Part shown: one piece after another, positions 33,267 through 42,207 of the stretch | Position numbering within the stretch: the first letter of the stretch is position 1 | How the letters are laid out: each line of letters starts with the position of its first letter | Source: Clostridiales bacterium | GTDB lineage: Bacteria; Bacillota; Clostridia; Peptostreptococcales; Anaerovoracaceae | Direction: 5' to 3' | Assembly (NCBI GenBank): GCA_012838265.1 | Contig: DUPP01000116.1 | Span: 1 to 42,480, forward strand | Length of the DNA stretch: 42,480 nt | Made by a program: the position numbers and the translations under genes | Notes under the pieces: generated by a model | What the model was told of the DNA's origin: nothing | The model's input: the letters and a program-made list of their open reading frames with translations, nothing else | Database searches by the model: none

Positions 33267-34478
33267 ATGAGCCGAAACTTCATACCGTTACTCTTTGCGG
33301 GCGATATAAATGTATATAGCGTTGCGAGAGCTTTTCATGAGCAATACGATATAAAAGCAAGCGTGTTTGGAAAATACCTAAGCGGTCCTTGCGCGGACAG
33401 CAAGATTATGAACTATAATGCAAACCCCAAAATCGATCAACAGGATACATTCCTAGAGGTTATTAATGAGTTTGCTGAAAAATATAAAGAAAAAAAAATA
33501 CTTGCTATTGGCTGCGGCGACAGTTATGTGCAGCTTCTCAGTCAAAATAGGGACAACCTTCCCGAGAATGTTATTGCACCTTATATAGACATTGAATTGA
33601 TGAACCAATTGATTCATAAGGAAAAATTCTATAATTTGTGTAAAGAATCAGGTATTGATTATCCTGATACTTTTATCCATAGAAAAGAGCTGGGGGAAGA
33701 TTTTGAACTACCATTTGAAGCACCGTTCATAATCAAGCCTTCTAATGGGATTGAGTACTGGAGACACCCTTTTGGATCTCAGAAAAAAGTCTATAAAGCC
33801 AAGAGCAGAGCGGAGCTTTTACGTATTTTGAATGATATTTACGGTGCAGGTTATGATGATTCAATCATTATACAGGATTTTATTCCGGGCGATGACACTT
33901 ATATGCGCGTTCTGACCAATTATTCTGATAGAAATGGAAATGTAAAACTCATGGCATTAGGTCACGTATTACTGGAGGAACATACACCCCATGGCATAGG
34001 AAACCATGCTGTTATTATCACAGAACACAATGCGGAAATTGCAGAAAAATTTAAGAAGCTTCTCGAAGATCTGCATTATATAGGATTTTCAAACTTTGAT
34101 ATCAAGTACGATCAAAGGGACAATAAATATAAGGTATTCGAAATTAATACAAGACAAGGCAGAAGTAATTATTATGTTACAGGTGCAGGGCAGAATATAG
34201 CAAGATATCTTGTAGAAGATTATATAGATCAAAAGCAGCTGGATTTAAAGTTAGTTACTGAGAAATCACTTTGGATGGTAGTACCGAAAGGAGTTGCATT
34301 CCGATATATCAAGCCAGCAGAATACAAAAAAGAAATGAGAGGGCTGATTAAGTCAGGGCAATACGTAAATCCACTTTTCTACAAAAAAGATAAGGGGTTT
34401 ATAAGGAAGCTCAAATTATTTAAATCGCAGATGGGCCATTATTATAAGTATAGGAAATACCTTGGTAGGCAAAAATAA
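33267..34478 (+). CDS. ATP-grasp carboxylate-amine ligase (D-aspartate ligase-like)
   Basis: The 403-residue cytosolic ligase joins a carboxylate to an amine through an acyl-phosphate. It has an N-terminal Rossmann-like part (FAGDINVYSVARAFHEQYD, LAIGCGDSYVQLL), then the ATP-grasp fold: PFIIKPSNG, SIIIQDFIPGDDTYMRVLTN, GFSNFDIKYDQRDNKYKVFEINTRQGRSNY with the metal ligands. It resembles COG3919-type ligases, which include the D-Asp ligase of enterococcal peptidoglycan. The racemase (14 bp downstream) and the MurE-like ligase support a D-amino acid wall-precursor role, but the substrate is not shown by sequence. AAGGAGA precedes the ATG. Confidence 0.8.
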   Translation: MSRNFIPLLFAGDINVYSVARAFHEQYDIKASVFGKYLSGPCADSKIMNYNANPKIDQQDTFLEVINEFAEKYKEKKILAIGCGDSYVQLLSQNRDNLPENVIAPYIDIELMNQLIHKEKFYNLCKESGIDYPDTFIHRKELGEDFELPFEAPFIIKPSNGIEYWRHPFGSQKKVYKAKSRAELLRILNDIYGAGYDDSIIIQDFIPGDDTYMRVLTNYSDRNGNVKLMALGHVLLEEHTPHGIGNHAVIITEHNAEIAEKFKKLLEDLHYIGFSNFDIKYDQRDNKYKVFEINTRQGRSNYYVTGAGQNIARYLVEDYIDQKQLDLKLVTEKSLWMVVPKGVAFRYIKPAEYKKEMRGLIKSGQYVNPLFYKKDKGFIRKLKLFKSQMGHYYKYRKYLGRQK

Positions 34479-34492
34479 AGAGGAAAAGATAT

Positions 34493-35209
34493 ATGTGGAT
34501 CGATAATAGAAAGATTCTTGGCGTAATCGGTGGAATGGGTCCTTTAGCGACTCAGCTTTATTACAAACTAATCATTGAAAAAACAGACGCAAACTGTGAT
34601 CAGGAACATCTTAACATGATAATTCTAAACCACGCAACTATGCCAGACCGAACAAAAGCAATCCTGGAGGGACGAAGTGAAGAGCTGCTTAATCTTCTTA
34701 CAAAGGATGCACAGATGCTGGAGCAAAATGGTGCAGGAGTGATTGCCATTCCATGCAACACTTCTCATGTGTTAATGGACAAGCTTCAAAAAAATATAAA
34801 CATTCAAATTATTAACATGGTTGAGGAAACAGTTAATTACATAGTAAACACATTTTCTGAGAATGATTTGCGGATAGGAATTCTCGCAACAGATGGAACA
34901 ATTAATACTGGTTTATATCAAAAGGCACTTGAAAAACAGGGAATTTGTCCATTAGTTCCCAGCACTGAATCACAAAAATTAGTGATGAAATTAATCTACG
35001 AAGGAGTAAAAAACGGCGGGGAAATAGACATTTCTGATTTCCTAATGGTACAGGAGGAGCTATTTGAAAAGAAATGCCATGGGGCAATCCTTGCCTGCAC
35101 TGAATTATCCTGCCTTCGAGAGATGTATAAATTACCCCCTTATTACATAGATGCAATGGTCATACTTGCAGAAAAGTCAATTCTCGCCTGCGGTGGGAAA
35201 ATCAAATGA
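34493..35209 (+). CDS. Aspartate/glutamate racemase family protein (aspartate racemase-like)
   Basis: This is a cofactor-independent two-cysteine racemase of 238 residues. It starts with GVIGGMGPLATQLYYKLII, typical of aspartate racemases, and has both catalytic cysteines, in IAIPCNTSHVLMD (near 84) and AILACTELSCLRE (near 203). The nearby murI (37479-38297) supplies D-Glu, so this one probably makes D-Asp, or racemises another acidic amino acid for the flanking ligases. The operon spacing is 14 bp before and 23 bp after. Confidence 0.85.
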   Translation: MWIDNRKILGVIGGMGPLATQLYYKLIIEKTDANCDQEHLNMIILNHATMPDRTKAILEGRSEELLNLLTKDAQMLEQNGAGVIAIPCNTSHVLMDKLQKNINIQIINMVEETVNYIVNTFSENDLRIGILATDGTINTGLYQKALEKQGICPLVPSTESQKLVMKLIYEGVKNGGEIDISDFLMVQEELFEKKCHGAILACTELSCLREMYKLPPYYIDAMVILAEKSILACGGKIK

Positions 35210-35232
35210 ACGAATGAACAGGAGCAGAAAAG

Positions 35233-36741
35233 ATGGAAAAGTCAATTCATAGTTTAAATAATTATTTGAATATACTAGACTCTAATAATTTGCTCAAAGA
35301 ATATCAAATCGCGCCGGAAATGCTTGCGCAGCCAGTTTATCACATATCATATAATTCGATGGATATGGCGGAAAATACATTATTTGTCTGTAAGGGTATT
35401 CATTTTTCCGTTGACTATTTAAAGGATGCCGTTAAAAATGGAGCGATCTGCTATGTCAGTGAAAAACGATATGATTTAGAGCTTGATAAAGAGGTCTCTT
35501 ATATTATTGTGAGTGACATTCGCAAAGCAATGGCCTATATAGCGGATCTATTTTACAACAAAATATGGAGGAACTTAAAAATTATAGGGGTCACGGGAAC
35601 AAAAGGAAAATCAACTACAGCCTATTTCATGAAGTATATTTTAGATAGCTATTTAAAGGATAAGAAAAAACCGATAAGCGCTATCATATCGGGAATCGAC
35701 AACTATGATGGTATTATAAATGAAGAATCCCACCTTACTACCCCAGAAGCAATGATGCTTCATAAGCATTTTAATAATGCAGTTAAAAGCGGCATCGAAT
35801 ATTTAAGCATGGAAGTATCAAGTCAAGCATTAAAATATGACAGAACTCTGGGAATCACCTTTGATGTGGGTTGTTTTTTGAATATCGGTGAGGATCATAT
35901 AAGTGATCTGGAGCATAGCAGCTTTGATGATTATCTGGAGTCCAAGCTGAGGATTTTCAGTCAATGTGAGAAAGCATGCGTAAATATAAACAGCGATCAC
36001 ATCGATCGAGTGATGGAAGCATCTAAGGCGTGTCCCCATGTTGTAACATTTGGTTTAGATGAAAGGGCAGATGTTTATGGCTACGATATTGTAAAAACGG
36101 GAAAAACTATAAAGTTTAAAGTAAGAACAAAGGACTTCGATAAGGAGTTTAAATTAACCATGGCTGGCTTGTTTAATGTTCAAAATGCGTTGGCAGCTAT
36201 AGCTATGTCACAATGTCTGAACATCCCAATGACCTATGTTGCAGCAGGACTTAGGAGAGCAAGAGTCAGTGGAAGAATGGAAGTGTATACTGGAAAGAAA
36301 AGAAAGGTTCATGTAATAGTTGACTATGCCCACAACAAGATGAGCTTTGAAACGCTGTTCCAGTCCACCCTTCGGGAATATCCCAACAAAAAGATAAGCA
36401 TAGTATTCGGTTGCCCGGGGAAAAAGGCCTTAGGACGCAGAAAAGAATTGGGCGAGATTGCAGGAAAATATTCTGATCGTGTTTACATTACTGAAGAGGA
36501 TGCGGGAGAGGAACCCGTTTTGAAAATCTGTGAGGAAATAGCCCAACATCTAAAGATGCAGGAGGGAAGCTACGCAATCATACCGAATCGTGAAGAAGCA
36601 ATAAGAGAGGCAATCGAAAAGGCTGATGACGATACGGTCGTTTTAATTACTGGAAAAGGGAGAGAAACTAGGCAAAAACGAGGAGTTCAATACATTGAAA
36701 CGCCTTCTGATGTGGATGTTGTGAAGAAGTATTTAGTATAA
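35233..36741 (+). CDS. MurE-like Mur ligase (UDP-MurNAc-tripeptide synthetase family), atypical specificity loop
   Basis: The 502-residue Mur ligase has an N-terminal UDP-substrate domain (NTLFVCKGIHFSVDYLKDAV), a P loop GVTGTKGKSTTAYFM (about 119-133), HLTTPEAMMLHKHFN, MEVSSQALKYDRTLGI, FDVGCFLNIGEDHISDLEH and the C-terminal VIVDYAHNKMSFETL and LGRRKELGEIAGKY. At the position where canonical MurE carries DNPR (meso-DAP) or DDPN-like (Lys) motifs it reads TEEDAGEEP, so its amino acid may differ. It is probably a second, specialised MurE, since standard murE usually sits in the division/wall cluster. AGGAG precedes the ATG and a strong terminator follows. Confidence 0.83.
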   Translation: MEKSIHSLNNYLNILDSNNLLKEYQIAPEMLAQPVYHISYNSMDMAENTLFVCKGIHFSVDYLKDAVKNGAICYVSEKRYDLELDKEVSYIIVSDIRKAMAYIADLFYNKIWRNLKIIGVTGTKGKSTTAYFMKYILDSYLKDKKKPISAIISGIDNYDGIINEESHLTTPEAMMLHKHFNNAVKSGIEYLSMEVSSQALKYDRTLGITFDVGCFLNIGEDHISDLEHSSFDDYLESKLRIFSQCEKACVNINSDHIDRVMEASKACPHVVTFGLDERADVYGYDIVKTGKTIKFKVRTKDFDKEFKLTMAGLFNVQNALAAIAMSQCLNIPMTYVAAGLRRARVSGRMEVYTGKKRKVHVIVDYAHNKMSFETLFQSTLREYPNKKISIVFGCPGKKALGRRKELGEIAGKYSDRVYITEEDAGEEPVLKICEEIAQHLKMQEGSYAIIPNREEAIREAIEKADDDTVVLITGKGRETRQKRGVQYIETPSDVDVVKKYLV

Positions 36742-36750
36742 AAAAGCGAA

Positions 36751-36811
36751 GACTGCTGCTTGACGATGACCGTGGGAAATGCTCCGGGCACTGTAAAGCA
36801 GCAGTCTTTTT
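36751..36811. terminator. Bidirectional terminator between the MurE-like gene and the acidic protein
   Basis: GACTGCTGCTT (36751-36761) pairs perfectly with AAGCAGCAGTC (36796-36806), followed by TTTTTA on the plus strand; the minus strand has a T run after TTCGC. It serves both convergent operons. Confidence 0.85.
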
Positions 36812-36827
36812 ACATAATTCATAAATC

Positions 36828-37469
36828 TTAGTAATCTGCATCTGCTTCCTCATCATACGATTCTCCGTCTATTACTGGAAATTCTTTGTCGATGAGGCCT
36901 TCCTCATATAATTCTTCATCTTCTTCAATTATTTCGTCGTATTCTTCATCGATCTTTGCATCAAATGAAATGGAATATTCATCGATTTCATAATCGAGAC
37001 AATCGCTGAAATCATATCTGTACTTATCCTCGTTTAATTTTTCCAGCCGATAAAGCGATATGGCCTCGCTGATTGATACATCAAATTCTTTACCATCGTT
37101 TATCCGTTGTACATGAACAATTCCATCAAAAATATACCAATTTCTAAATTTATATAACTCATCTACATACGCAATTCGGTCATCATCACTATTTGAGGAA
37201 TTACTTAGCAGTCCTAATAAAGCTTGCCTTATAGTATCCAACATCGTGTAGATTTCGATTCCGTCATCTGGGATACCTTGCAGTATGTCTTCAAAATAAT
37301 TGTCAGTTAAATCTATTAAAGTCTCCGAATCCGTTTCCGACAGGAATCTGTAGAATAAATCATAGGGGATATCTTCGTCACACTCAATCAGAGAAGCGAA
37401 GTGTTCAAAATACCCAAATTCATCGGGGGATTCGATTTCAAGCATATCTAATAATTCGTTATAATCCAT
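36828..37469 (-). CDS. Highly acidic protein of unknown function, downstream of murI
   Basis: This 213-residue soluble protein is very rich in Asp, Glu and Tyr, with no signal peptide or membrane helix. The N-terminal half looks helical (MDYNELLDMLEIESPDEFGYFEHF); the middle has KFRNWYIFDGIVHVQRINDGKEFDVSISEAI, which suggests a small beta domain; the last 45 residues are almost all acidic (EYDEIIEEDEELYEEG). I recognise no domain. Its SD (GAGGTG) overlaps the murI stop, 9 bp away, so it is cotranslated with glutamate racemase. Confidence 0.75.
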   Translation of the reverse strand: MDYNELLDMLEIESPDEFGYFEHFASLIECDEDIPYDLFYRFLSETDSETLIDLTDNYFEDILQGIPDDGIEIYTMLDTIRQALLGLLSNSSNSDDDRIAYVDELYKFRNWYIFDGIVHVQRINDGKEFDVSISEAISLYRLEKLNEDKYRYDFSDCLDYEIDEYSISFDAKIDEEYDEIIEEDEELYEEGLIDKEFPVIDGESYDEEADADY

Positions 37470-37478
37470 TTCAGCACC

Positions 37479-38297
37479 TCATTTATAAGTTTCTAGATCA
37501 AAGCTCTTAAACGCGACCTTGAATCCTGAATTCTCGAAAATTTTGTTAATCATATTAACAAAGTTTTCAGATAAGTCGCTTGCATAGAACGTATTATCAA
37601 AAACCGGTTTTTCAGAAAATAGATCTTTAGCCGCGAGTTTAGCTATAATGCTTTCTATTATTTCCTCTGATGGATTTATAATTCTTAATCCAGGATATAT
37701 TTTTTCGATATTTTTTCTTATCAATGGATAGTGAGTACAGCCTAATATAAGAGTATTAATGTTATTATATGATATGAAGTGATCTAAATAATATTTAATT
37801 GATAAATCCATAATTTCATTTTGTATAATGCCTTCCTCTATTAATGGGACAAGGACTGGGCAGGGGGTGGTATATATTTTAAGTTTTGGGTTCTTATTAT
37901 ATATCAGTTTTTCATAAGCTTTGCTTTTTATCGTTACCTTAGTTCCGATAATTCCTATATGATCCAGCTCGTTACATGTTTTTGCTGTGATCTCAGCTGT
38001 TGGCTCAATAATTCCAACAATTGGTATCTGGGGATACCTTTGATGCAATTCATCTAGACAGGTGGAACTAACGGTATTACATGCAATTACAATCATCTTT
38101 ACATTTTCATTTATTAAAAAATCTGCTATTTGCATTGAAAAGTGGCGAATAGTAGAAATTCCTTTTGACCCATATGGTGTACGTGCAGTATCTCCAAAAT
38201 AGATGATCCGTTCGTTAGGTAAAGCTTGCATTAAATGTGGTATGCAGGTCAGTCCTCCAAGCCCTGAATCAAAAAAACCTATTGGCCGGTTATCCAT
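37479..38297 (-). CDS. murI: Glutamate racemase
   Basis: MurI makes D-glutamate for peptidoglycan. The 272-residue enzyme shows PIGFFDSGLGGLTCIPHLM, YFGDTARTPYGSKG, the first catalytic cysteine in VIACNTVSSTCLDEL, GIIEPTAEIT, and the second in LILGCTHYPLIRKNI. It starts at ATG 38297 with AAAGGA upstream at long spacing. It is followed directly by the acidic unknown gene. It is distinct from the aspartate-type racemase in the plus-strand operon. Confidence 0.96.
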   Translation of the reverse strand: MDNRPIGFFDSGLGGLTCIPHLMQALPNERIIYFGDTARTPYGSKGISTIRHFSMQIADFLINENVKMIVIACNTVSSTCLDELHQRYPQIPIVGIIEPTAEITAKTCNELDHIGIIGTKVTIKSKAYEKLIYNKNPKLKIYTTPCPVLVPLIEEGIIQNEIMDLSIKYYLDHFISYNNINTLILGCTHYPLIRKNIEKIYPGLRIINPSEEIIESIIAKLAAKDLFSEKPVFDNTFYASDLSENFVNMINKIFENSGFKVAFKSFDLETYK

Positions 38298-38375
38298 AAA
38301 ATATTAGTGTCCTTTCTTTAATTGAAGATCATTCTTCACTGAAATATCGGCAGATTCAATATTCATTTTTACCTA

Positions 38376-38400
38376 ACCATGTTACATGGTATGATATAAT
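38376..38400 (+). promoter_or_regulatory. Extended -10 promoter of pepF with palindrome
   Basis: TGATATAAT (38392-38400) is an extended -10 without a clear -35. Immediately upstream ACCATG-TTA-CATGGT (38376-38390) is a perfect palindrome covering the -35 zone, an operator-like arrangement. Confidence 0.5.
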
Positions 38401-38458
38401 AATATTAAAGAATAAAGGTTAAAATGTAAATAGCAAAAAATTAATAAGGAGTTTTGTT

Positions 38459-40255
38459 ATGAGCAAAGAGACAAAAACAAGAGATCAGATTGATTCGAAA
38501 TATAAATGGAATATCAGCGAGATGTATCCAGACGAGGAACAGTGGAAGAACGATTATCAGACAGTTGAGAAAAAGGCAAAAGATTTTGTAGATTTTTCAG
38601 GCAGACTTGGCGACAGCCCGCAAATACTTCTGGACGCACTTCAGAAGAAAGATAATATATGGCTGCTGCTTGAAAAGATTTATGTGTATGCCAGGATGAA
38701 AAAAGACGAGGATAATCGTGTTACTAAGTATCAGGCAATGAGCGATAAGGCGAATTCACTGATTGCTAAGACATCATCATATCTATCCTTCTTTATACCT
38801 GAGTTGCTGGAAATTCCAGAGGAAAAACTAAGAGGATTTATTGATTCGGAAAAAGGGCTCAAACTTTATGAGCATGTCATAAATGATCTCATTAGACAAA
38901 AAGCACACGTTCTTTCCAAAGCAGAAGAAAGTATATTGGCACAGATAGGAGAAGTTACGGGTGCAACTAATGTTGTATTTAACATGCTTAATAACGCTGA
39001 TTTAAAATTTGGATCGATCATCGATGAAGATGGCGACGATGTGGAGGTTACACACGGCAGGTATTCAGGATTTTTGGAATCTTATAATAGAAGAGTCAGA
39101 AAAGAAGCCTTTGAGCATATGTACGAAGCGTATATCAACTTGAAAAATACACTTGCTGCAAATTACAATTATAATACAAAAACTGATGTGGTTACTGCCA
39201 GGATTAGAAAATATAGTTCCGCACGCAGTGCTGCACTTGCCGGAGACAATATTCCTCTGAAAGTTTATGATAATTTAATCGACACAGTAAACGATAATTT
39301 GGGACTTATGCATCGGTATATGGAAATAAGACGTAAGATGCTGCAGCTAGATGAGATCCACATGTACGATATGTATGTACCGCTTGTTGAGATACCTAAA
39401 AAAGATATCCCTTATGAAAAGGCACTAGATATGATTCGGGAAGGGCTTTCCCCACTGGGAGAAGATTATATAAGCAAAATGAATCATGGCATCGAAGCAG
39501 GCTGGATTGATGTTTATGAAAACGAAGGCAAAACGAGTGGTGCCTATTCATTTGGAAGCTACGATAGTATGCCTTACATTCTTTTGAACTACAATAATAA
39601 ATTAAAGGATGTTTTCACTATTGCTCATGAAATGGGGCATTCTATGCACTCTTATTATACGAGGCACAACCAGCCATTTGTATATGGGGGGCATTCGATT
39701 TTTACAGCAGAAGTAGCTTCGACAGTAAACGAATCACTGTTGATGCAGCACCTGCTCTCAGTCTGCAAGGATCCAGAAGAGAAAAAATACTTGTTGAACC
39801 TGCATATAGAGGAATTCAGAACGACCTTATTCCGTCAGACCATGTTTGCGGAATTTGAGAAGCTTACTCATGAAGCAGTTGAAAAAGGAGAAGTGCTAAC
39901 TGCAGAGTGGTTATGCGAAGAGTACGTCAAGTTGAATCGCAAGTACTACGGAGAAAAGGTCGTTCATGATCCGCAGATTAAGATGGAGTGGGCGAGAATC
40001 CCACATTTCTACAGAGCATTTTATGTTTATAAATATGCTACGGGTTTTTCGGCAGCTACTTTCATATCATCTAAGATTCTAAATGAAGGACAAAAGGCAA
40101 GGGATGCATACATTGAATTCTTAAAGTCTGGAGAAAGCGATTATCCTATTGAATTGCTGAAAATTGCTGGAGTGGATATGAGTAAACCGGAGCCGATTGT
40201 CCAAGCTATGGATACCTTTGAAAAACTTGTTGTGAGTCTTGAAGAACTGATGTAA
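38459..40255 (+). CDS. pepF: Oligoendopeptidase F (M3 metallopeptidase)
   Basis: This cytosolic zinc endopeptidase degrades short peptides. The 598-residue protein has the N-terminal helical domain starting DSKYKWNISEMYPDEEQW, the family segment LLNYNNKLKDVFTIAHEMGH containing HExxH with HSMHSYYT, and the third ligand region in FTAEVASTVNESLLMQHLL. The C terminus has WARIPHFYRAFYVYKYATGF. TAAGGAG precedes ATG 38459. It is the first gene of a unit with nadK and an RluA synthase. Confidence 0.95.
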   Translation: MSKETKTRDQIDSKYKWNISEMYPDEEQWKNDYQTVEKKAKDFVDFSGRLGDSPQILLDALQKKDNIWLLLEKIYVYARMKKDEDNRVTKYQAMSDKANSLIAKTSSYLSFFIPELLEIPEEKLRGFIDSEKGLKLYEHVINDLIRQKAHVLSKAEESILAQIGEVTGATNVVFNMLNNADLKFGSIIDEDGDDVEVTHGRYSGFLESYNRRVRKEAFEHMYEAYINLKNTLAANYNYNTKTDVVTARIRKYSSARSAALAGDNIPLKVYDNLIDTVNDNLGLMHRYMEIRRKMLQLDEIHMYDMYVPLVEIPKKDIPYEKALDMIREGLSPLGEDYISKMNHGIEAGWIDVYENEGKTSGAYSFGSYDSMPYILLNYNNKLKDVFTIAHEMGHSMHSYYTRHNQPFVYGGHSIFTAEVASTVNESLLMQHLLSVCKDPEEKKYLLNLHIEEFRTTLFRQTMFAEFEKLTHEAVEKGEVLTAEWLCEEYVKLNRKYYGEKVVHDPQIKMEWARIPHFYRAFYVYKYATGFSAATFISSKILNEGQKARDAYIEFLKSGESDYPIELLKIAGVDMSKPEPIVQAMDTFEKLVVSLEELM

Positions 40256-40301
40256 AATATATAGGACTTGCTTGTTTTGTATTATAAGGGGGACAGCTGT
40301 A

Positions 40302-41105
40302 ATGAGAATTATTAATGTTTTTGCAAACGATACTGAATTATCTCAAAAAACCAAAAAGCTGTTAAAACAAAAACTTGAAAAAAGTGGTTTTTTTGTTCCG
40401 CAGGAGTATGATCTAAATGCGGAGCTGATCATATGTATAGGTGGGGACGGATCATTTTTAGAAACCCTTCATAAGTATAACTTTCCGTCTATTCCCTTTA
40501 TAGGGGTCAATACAGGTCATTTGGGTTTTTTTCAGGAAGTTTACCCGGATGGCTTAGATGAGTTTATTTTCAAATACAAGCAGGGTAAGTATGAGACTCA
40601 GCACTTAAAGACATTAAAGGCAGAAGTTACTACAGCGGAAGGAAAACAAGAATTTATGGGATTAAATGAAATCCTGATTAAAGGGGTTAAGTCCCGTCCT
40701 ATTCATTTGAATATATCAATAGGAGATAGTTTTATTGAGCGTTTCAGCGGCGACGGAATTCTTGTCGCAACTCCCGCAGGGAGCACAGCTTATAACTACT
40801 CTCTTGGGGGAAGTATTGTTGATCCGCGGCTAAGCTTGTTACAGGTGACTCCTATCGCTCCCATGAACACTACGGCATACAGATCCTTTACATCTAGTTT
40901 AATCCTGCCTCCATATTTGTCTATACGGGTCAATCCGGAATATTCGGAGCATAAGAGAAAGGGTATGCTGATAGTATCTGATGGTATGGAGCATTTTCTT
41001 CAAGAAGCAGAGGAAATAATATTTGAGTTTTCAAATTCAATTATTAAGCTGCTCCGATTCGATAATTCTGATTTCTGGACAAAGGTGAAAAGTAAGTTTA
41101 TTTAA
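40302..41105 (+). CDS. nadK: NAD kinase
   Basis: NAD kinase phosphorylates NAD to NADP. The 267-residue protein has IICIGGDGSFLETLHKY (GGDG motif), FIGVNTGHLGFFQEV, LNEILIKG, and the second conserved stretch RFSGDGILVATPAGSTAYNYSLGG. I start at ATG 40302 with GGGGGA upstream; the track's TTG 40272 is rejected. It lies 46 bp after pepF and 33 bp before the pseudouridine synthase. It supplies NADP for, among others, the GltD-like module of the fusion oxidoreductase. Confidence 0.94.
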   Translation: MRIINVFANDTELSQKTKKLLKQKLEKSGFFVPQEYDLNAELIICIGGDGSFLETLHKYNFPSIPFIGVNTGHLGFFQEVYPDGLDEFIFKYKQGKYETQHLKTLKAEVTTAEGKQEFMGLNEILIKGVKSRPIHLNISIGDSFIERFSGDGILVATPAGSTAYNYSLGGSIVDPRLSLLQVTPIAPMNTTAYRSFTSSLILPPYLSIRVNPEYSEHKRKGMLIVSDGMEHFLQEAEEIIFEFSNSIIKLLRFDNSDFWTKVKSKFI

Positions 41106-41138
41106 TTAATTTGTATAATAGCAAAAGTAGGTAAATTA

Positions 41139-42053
41139 ATGGATAATAAGTATCAAAAATTCGAATATATTATTAAAGAAATGGATAAGGAGCTCCCGAT
41201 AAAGGAGCTCTTACAACGTAATTTTAAGTTTTCTTCCAGGTTGATAATAAAGCTAAAGTTAAACGATTGTGTATTGCGGAATGGCATTCCAGTAAAAATG
41301 AACGAAAAGGGGCATAATATTGGAGATAGAATTACTGTGTTATTTCCTGAAGAAACAAGCTCCTTTGAGCCTGAAGACATTCCTATTTCAGTTGTTTATG
41401 AGGATGATGACTTATTAATAATAGATAAACCGGCAGGATATGTAGTTCATCCTACAAAAGGTCATCCTAGTAATACCATTGCAAACGGGATCATGAAATA
41501 CATGCTTGATCAGAATCAGCGATACAAGATTAGATTTATCAATCGTCTGGATATGGATACGTCAGGGCTTATGGCTATCGCTAAAAATTCATATTGTCAG
41601 GAAGACCTCGCCAGGCAGATGAGTAAGAATAGCGTAATAAAAAAATATGTGACTGTTGTGAAGGGGATAATTGCCGAGGAAGAGGGAACCATAGATCTGC
41701 CTATTGGTAGATTGTTTGAGGGACAGGTGATACGTGCAGTTAAGCCGAACGGTTATCCATCTATAACGCATTATAGGGTGCTTGAGCGATTTCAAAAAGG
41801 GTTTACTATGCTTGAACTTTTGCTTGAAACAGGAAGGACACATCAGATTCGGGTACACCTATCTCATATAGGATATCCAATCGTTGGCGATGTGCTTTAT
41901 GGTTTGGCATCTGAATGGTTGATTGAAAGACAAGCACTTCACGCAGTATATTTATCCTTCCAGCATCCTGTAACAAATCAGCACATGGAGTTTGAGGCAC
42001 CATTACCTAAAGATATAAAGCTGCTTATTAAAAAAATTTCTAATGATGCTTAA
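41139..42053 (+). CDS. RluA-family pseudouridine synthase
   Basis: The enzyme isomerises uridine in rRNA or tRNA. It has 304 residues: an N-terminal S4-like part (LLQRNFKFSSRLIIKLKLND), then VVYEDDDLLIIDKPAGYVVHP, the catalytic aspartate in RFINRLDMDTSGLMAIAKN, and LLLETGRTHQIRVHLSHIGYPI with GDVLYG. The exact target (RluD- or RluC-like or the YtzG type) cannot be told. No strong SD is visible before ATG 41139, so it probably depends on coupling with nadK. The stop codon lies inside a tandem duplication at 42043-42135. Confidence 0.93.
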   Translation: MDNKYQKFEYIIKEMDKELPIKELLQRNFKFSSRLIIKLKLNDCVLRNGIPVKMNEKGHNIGDRITVLFPEETSSFEPEDIPISVVYEDDDLLIIDKPAGYVVHPTKGHPSNTIANGIMKYMLDQNQRYKIRFINRLDMDTSGLMAIAKNSYCQEDLARQMSKNSVIKKYVTVVKGIIAEEEGTIDLPIGRLFEGQVIRAVKPNGYPSITHYRVLERFQKGFTMLELLLETGRTHQIRVHLSHIGYPIVGDVLYGLASEWLIERQALHAVYLSFQHPVTNQHMEFEAPLPKDIKLLIKKISNDA

Positions 42054-42135
42054 ATAATGATAATAAATAAACGGCTGGCATTCACTGATGATGCTTAAGT
42101 AATGATATAATAAATGAGAAGACTGGCATTCACTG
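42043..42135 (+). repeat. Tandem duplication covering the end of the RluA-family gene
   Basis: Copy 1 (42043-42087) and copy 2 (42088-42135) both run from ATGATGCTTAA to CTGGCATTCACTG with a few substitutions and 3 extra bases in copy 2. The first copy holds the last two codons and stop of the pseudouridine synthase gene. Confidence 0.8.
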
Positions 42136-42139
42136 ATTG

Positions 42140-42168
42140 CACATAATAACGCGTCGCTTCATATTATA
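42140..42168 (+). promoter_or_regulatory. Sigma-K/E-like promoter before the terminal small gene
   Basis: CATATTATA (42160-42168) fits the sigma-K -10 pattern CATANNNTA, with AC 17 bp upstream (42141-42142). A dyad ATGTAA-N6-TTACAT (42177-42194) sits just before the SD. Mother-cell expression would suit the encoded protein; the call rests on a short pattern. Confidence 0.35.
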
Positions 42169-42207
42169 TACGAAATATGTAATGAAATTTACATGGAGGT
42201 GTATAAG

